From positions 1 to 55,198 of the forward strand of contig VGDM01000018.1 in the NCBI GenBank assembly GCA_016869715.1: a stretch of DNA of 55,198 nucleotides, read 5' to 3'. The position numbers were made by a program, and so were the translations under genes. This stretch comes from Alphaproteobacteria bacterium. Its GTDB lineage: Bacteria; Pseudomonadota; Alphaproteobacteria; Acetobacterales; Acetobacteraceae. Shown here one piece after another: positions 53,023 through 55,198 of the stretch. The notes under the pieces are model-generated. The model saw only the letters and a list, made by a program, of their open reading frames with translations, searched no databases and was not told the DNA's origin. Positions within the stretch are counted from its first letter, which is position 1. Each line of letters starts with the position of its first letter.

Positions 53023-53700
53023 TTGCGCATCCGTGACGTGCCAAGCCCCAATCACGAAGCGCGTCCCGATGGTGCGGTGATTGATTCAATTGTGCTGCAT
53101 TACACTGGCATGCGCTCAGGGCAGGAGGCGATTGTGCGGCTCTGCGACCCTGCCGCCAAGGTTTCTGCGCATTATGTGGTGGAAGAAGATGGCGCGGTGT
53201 TTCGCCTGGTAGCAGAGGAGCGCCGCGCCGCGCATGCCGGCATTTCCTTCTGGCGCGGGCGCAGCGCGTTGAATGGGAACAGCATCGGGATTGAGATTGT
53301 GAGCCCCGGCCATGAATGGGGCTTTCGCCCCTTCCCCGCGCTGCAAATGGCAGCCGTTTGCGATTTGTGCCTGGAGATCATGGCGCGACACCCGATTGAG
53401 CAGCGCAATGTGGTAGCACATTCGGATATCGCGCCGGATCGCAAACAGGATCCAGGGGAATTGTTTGATTGGCAGGGGCTGGCGGCGAATGGTGTCGGGC
53501 TTTGGCCGGGTGCGGATGGAGCACCGGTGGAGGAAGCTGCGCTGCTGCCCTTGCTTGGTGCTATTGGGTATCGCACCGATTTGCCACTTCCCGTTTTGCT
53601 CACAGCGTTTCAGCGCCATTGGCTGCCCGGGCGAGCAGATGGGACTGCGGATGCATCGACGCGCGCGCGGGTGGCGGCGGTGGCGCGGGTGTTTGAATAG
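53023..53700 (+). CDS. N-acetylmuramoyl-L-alanine amidase (AmpD/Amidase_2 type)
   Basis: This zinc amidase removes peptides from MurNAc in cell-wall turnover. Zinc and catalytic positions are visible: IDSIVLHYTGM, VSAHYVVEEDGAVFRLVAEERRAAHAG, NSIGIEIVSPGHEWGF, and VVAHSDIAPDRKQDPGELFDWQ. A peptidoglycan-binding-like tail (LPVLLTAFQRHWLPGRADGTADASTRARVAAV) follows. TTG 53023 is chosen: it is 4 nt after the preceding stop, has GGGG about 10 nt upstream, and starts LRIRDVPSPNHEARP as homologues do. There is no signal peptide, so the enzyme is cytoplasmic like AmpD. Confidence 0.9.
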   Translation: MRIRDVPSPNHEARPDGAVIDSIVLHYTGMRSGQEAIVRLCDPAAKVSAHYVVEEDGAVFRLVAEERRAAHAGISFWRGRSALNGNSIGIEIVSPGHEWGFRPFPALQMAAVCDLCLEIMARHPIEQRNVVAHSDIAPDRKQDPGELFDWQGLAANGVGLWPGADGAPVEEAALLPLLGAIGYRTDLPLPVLLTAFQRHWLPGRADGTADASTRARVAAVARVFE

Positions 53701-53704
53701 GTGG

Positions 53705-54271
53705 ATGCGCAACGCTGCTGATATCGCCGATTTTATCGCGCATACCCCGCGCATGATGCGCTGCCTTGCGGTACTCGCCGCGCATGGCCCTGCCGGCGTC
53801 TGGATTGGCGCGGGTTTTGTGCGCAATGCCGTATGGGATCATCTCTCCGGCCAAGATACCGAAGCCACGCCACTCGCTGATCTCGATGTGGTGTTTCACG
53901 ATCCGGTCAATGCAAGCGCGGAACAGGATGCAGCGCTTGAGGTGGCGCTGCGCATCGCCGCGCCTGATCTTCCATGGTCCGTGCGCAATCAGGCGCGCAT
54001 GCATGGACGCAACGGGCATCTCCCCTATCGTGACATTACCGATGCCCTGGCCCATTGGGCGGAAACTGCAGCCGCCATAGCCGCGCGTCTTGGGCCGAAT
54101 GGTGTTGAAATCCTCGCGCCGTTTGGTGTTCAGGATGTGCTGGAGGTGATTATTCGCCCAACGCCGGCCTTTCTTACCAAGCCAGAAATTCCGCTGGCGC
54201 GGCTTGAATCTAAGGGCTGGCCCAAGCGCTGGGCTGGGCTGCGCGTTGTTGGGCTTGGCGCTTCCCCTTGA
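53705..54271 (+). CDS. Nucleotidyltransferase-like protein (DUF925 / NTP_transf_6)
   Basis: This 188-residue protein has WIGAGFVRNAVWDHLSGQDTEATPLADLDVVFHDP, with the (L/T)DxDVVFFD-type acidic motif. RNQARMHGRNGHLPYRDITDALAHWAETAAAIAARLGPNGVEILAPFGVQDVLEVIIRPTPAF and WPKRWAGLRV follow. This is the DUF925 family, related to nucleotidyltransferases; no substrate is known. ATG 53705 has AGG 5 nt upstream and starts just past the amidase stop. Its last codons lie inside the left copy of a 20-bp direct repeat. Confidence 0.85.
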   Translation: MRNAADIADFIAHTPRMMRCLAVLAAHGPAGVWIGAGFVRNAVWDHLSGQDTEATPLADLDVVFHDPVNASAEQDAALEVALRIAAPDLPWSVRNQARMHGRNGHLPYRDITDALAHWAETAAAIAARLGPNGVEILAPFGVQDVLEVIIRPTPAFLTKPEIPLARLESKGWPKRWAGLRVVGLGASP

Positions 54272-54278
54272 CCAGCCC
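54259..54278 (+). repeat. Direct repeat, left copy
   Basis: CGCTTCCCCTTGACCAGCCC occurs here and again at 55028-55047. The left copy covers the last codons and stop of the nucleotidyltransferase-like gene. The match ends upstream at 54258; downstream, one mismatch is followed by three more matching bases. Confidence 0.9.
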
Positions 54279-54398
54279 GCCCTCAAAGCGGTGGATTAGC
54301 GATATAATGTTTAGCGTTCATTTCCCCTTGCGGTAATGTAGGGATTTGCATGGTCTACGAAGAGGGCCTCCACCAGCCCAGAATGAGATCAGGCCGGC

Positions 54399-54791
54399 TT
54401 AAATCTCTGCGTAAACCTCGATGAGGTTAGCATCAGGGTCGCGGAAGAAAAGCGTGCGGTGACCGAAGGCGTGGTTTGTTGGCGGGGAGAGCACGGCGAT
54501 CTTTCTTCGTGCCAACCAATCAGCGGAGCGGTCAACATCAGGCGTGGGAACACGAAACGCAAGCTGGACGGCGGCACTGCCTTTCGGCGTCGCCGACTCA
54601 TTGGCTAGGCGTCTGGGGCGGGCAAGTACAAGCATATTCGACCCCACACGGTATTCCCGCCAATTTGCAGATACTTCACGTGCGAATTAAAATCCCAGCA
54701 CTTCCTCGTAGAAGTGCTTCATAGCCTCCACATCCCGAACGAGAATGACAGTGTAATCGGTCGCACTGATGGATTGAAAAGGCGACGTCAT
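54399..54791 (-). pseudogene. Glyoxalase/VOC-family protein with in-frame stop
   Basis: From ATG 54791 the frame reads ISATDYTVILVRDVEAMKHFYEEVLGF, a TAA at 54687-54689 (codon 35), then without shift FAREVSANWREYRVGSNMLVLARP, AAVQLAFRVPTPDVDRSADWLARR and GHRTLFFRDPDANLIEVYAEI. This is a complete small VOC-fold protein of about 130 codons except for the stop. VOC proteins include glyoxalase I, dioxygenases and antibiotic-binding proteins. The residue lost at the stop is unknown (homologues vary there). A restart could give only the C-terminal two thirds. It sits in an island between two copies of a direct repeat. Confidence 0.85.
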
Positions 54792-55027
54792 TTTTCGACA
54801 CTTGTGCTAAAAAATTATCTTCGGCTCATTCTTGTCTTGGATGGCAGGCGTCAATAGCTCACTTCAGGCAAGCAGGGATGCTGCCGGCCAGTACACTCTT
54901 AGCCTTGAGCTGCACTGCGAGGTTCATTGACTGCTCTGCTGCTGAAAACGTGAATGGGTCTTTGTGTGCCCGCGGCGTAAAGTGGTTTTTTACTAGTGTC
55001 CACACCACGACCATCACCCCCCACCAC
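54792..55027. other. Right half of the island, no supported gene
   Basis: No convincing gene is present. A minus-strand frame (54859-55053) contains DPFTFSAAEQSMNLAVQLKAK, but I recognise no family. The stretch is more A/T-rich and mixed than the flanks. It separates the broken VOC gene from the right copy of the direct repeat. Confidence 0.5.
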
Positions 55028-55047
55028 CGCTTCCCCTTGACCAGCCC
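55028..55047 (+). repeat. Direct repeat, right copy
   Basis: This is an exact 20-bp copy of 54259-54278. It includes TTGACC (55037-55042), which lies about 30 bp before the RNase P RNA and could serve as the -35 element of rnpB. No good -10 is visible at the right spacing. Confidence 0.9.
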
Positions 55048-55069
55048 ACCCACCTAGCGCCAGATGCAG

Positions 55070-55198
55070 CCAGCGTCAGACGGCCGGGCGGCCGCTGGTT
55101 CGTGAGGTAATCACGGGCTGGAGGAAAGTCCGGGCTCCACGGGAATAGGGTGCCGGTTAATGGCCGGCGGGGGCGACCTCAGGGAAAGTGCCACAGAA
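55070..55198 (+). ncRNA. rnpB: RNase P RNA (class A), 5' part
   Basis: This is the catalytic RNA that matures tRNA 5' ends. The conserved start GTCAGACGGCCGGGCGGCC is followed by the universal GAGGAAAGTCCGGGCTCC, GGGTGCCGG, GGCGGGGGCGACC and GTGCCACAGAA, in the order expected for bacterial class A RNA up to P4/P10. The gene continues beyond the window. The 5' end near 55070 is estimated. Confidence 0.93.

Noticed and set aside
54303..54308. Perfect TATAAT downstream of the nucleotidyltransferase-like gene
   Set aside because: No -35 at 16-18 bp (TTGACC in the repeat is 29 bp away) and no plus-strand gene follows.
339..54689. Stop-codon reassignment or programmed readthrough as the explanation of the in-frame stops
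   Set aside because: Both TAA and TAG are involved, many intact genes end normally at TAA, TAG or TGA, and the affected genes are only dispensable ones.
54859..55053. 64-residue minus-strand frame in the island
   Set aside because: The FSAAEQSMNLAVQLKAK stretch looks protein-like but I recognise no family, and the frame runs through the direct repeat toward rnpB.
1..55198. CRISPR arrays, tRNA genes, riboswitches, prophage
   Set aside because: No regularly spaced repeats, cloverleaf sequences, known riboswitch cores or phage structural genes were seen on either strand by eye.

Overview
The window looks like a chromosomal segment of a GC-rich alphaproteobacterium, most likely an acetic-acid-bacterium relative (Acetobacteraceae or nearby, Roseomonas-like). 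The grounds are FlaF/FlbT flagellar regulators, an F0 operon with separate b and b' subunits, a System I cytochrome c maturation operon, and many orphan Bug/TctC-type binding proteins next to family III CoA transferases. Species assignment is inference from gene content.

Layout. 0-0.9 kb: the end of an IS5-type transposase is fused in frame to a decapitated flbT, followed by an intact flaF. 0.9-9.4 kb: tsaD, then on the minus strand an AsmA-like protein, a fused 5-oxoprolinase/hydantoinase, a Rieske protein and an EVE-domain protein. 9.6-14.8 kb: ccmCDEFGHI, all six junctions overlapping by 4 nt. 14.9-16.5 kb: a peptide-type ABC binding protein broken by one stop codon. 16.6-19.2 kb: ATP synthase F0 operon atpI-B-E-F'-F, with a candidate promoter, an internal hairpin and a terminator. 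19.2-24.9 kb: a tightly coupled glycan operon (GT9, GT2, GT4, asnB, xthA, lipoprotein). 25-33 kb: ygfZ, an isoprenylcysteine-methyltransferase-like gene, and the outer-membrane biogenesis group lptF-lptG-lptD-surA-rsmA. 33-52 kb: an accessory catabolic zone with an FAD dehydrogenase, three Bug-type receptors (one frameshifted), two CoA transferases, a tautomerase, a Baeyer-Villiger-type monooxygenase, an SDR, an HMG-CoA-lyase-like enzyme, an isochorismatase-family hydrolase, an amidase and a broken chemoreceptor. 52.2-54.3 kb: a DjlA-like co-chaperone, an AmpD-like amidase and a nucleotidyltransferase-like gene. 54.3-55.0 kb: a small island holding a broken glyoxalase-family gene, bounded by a 20-bp direct repeat. 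55.07 kb to the end: the 5' part of RNase P RNA.

The main unexpected pattern is selective decay. Five genes are broken (flbT, ABC binding protein, Bug receptor, methyl-accepting chemotaxis protein, glyoxalase-family protein), four of them by a single in-frame stop. Every housekeeping gene is intact. Two of the broken genes belong to motility/chemotaxis, and the flagellar remnant sits at an IS fusion point, which suggests loss of motility. I found no CRISPR array, phage, toxin-antitoxin or recognisable defence system, and no tRNA gene.
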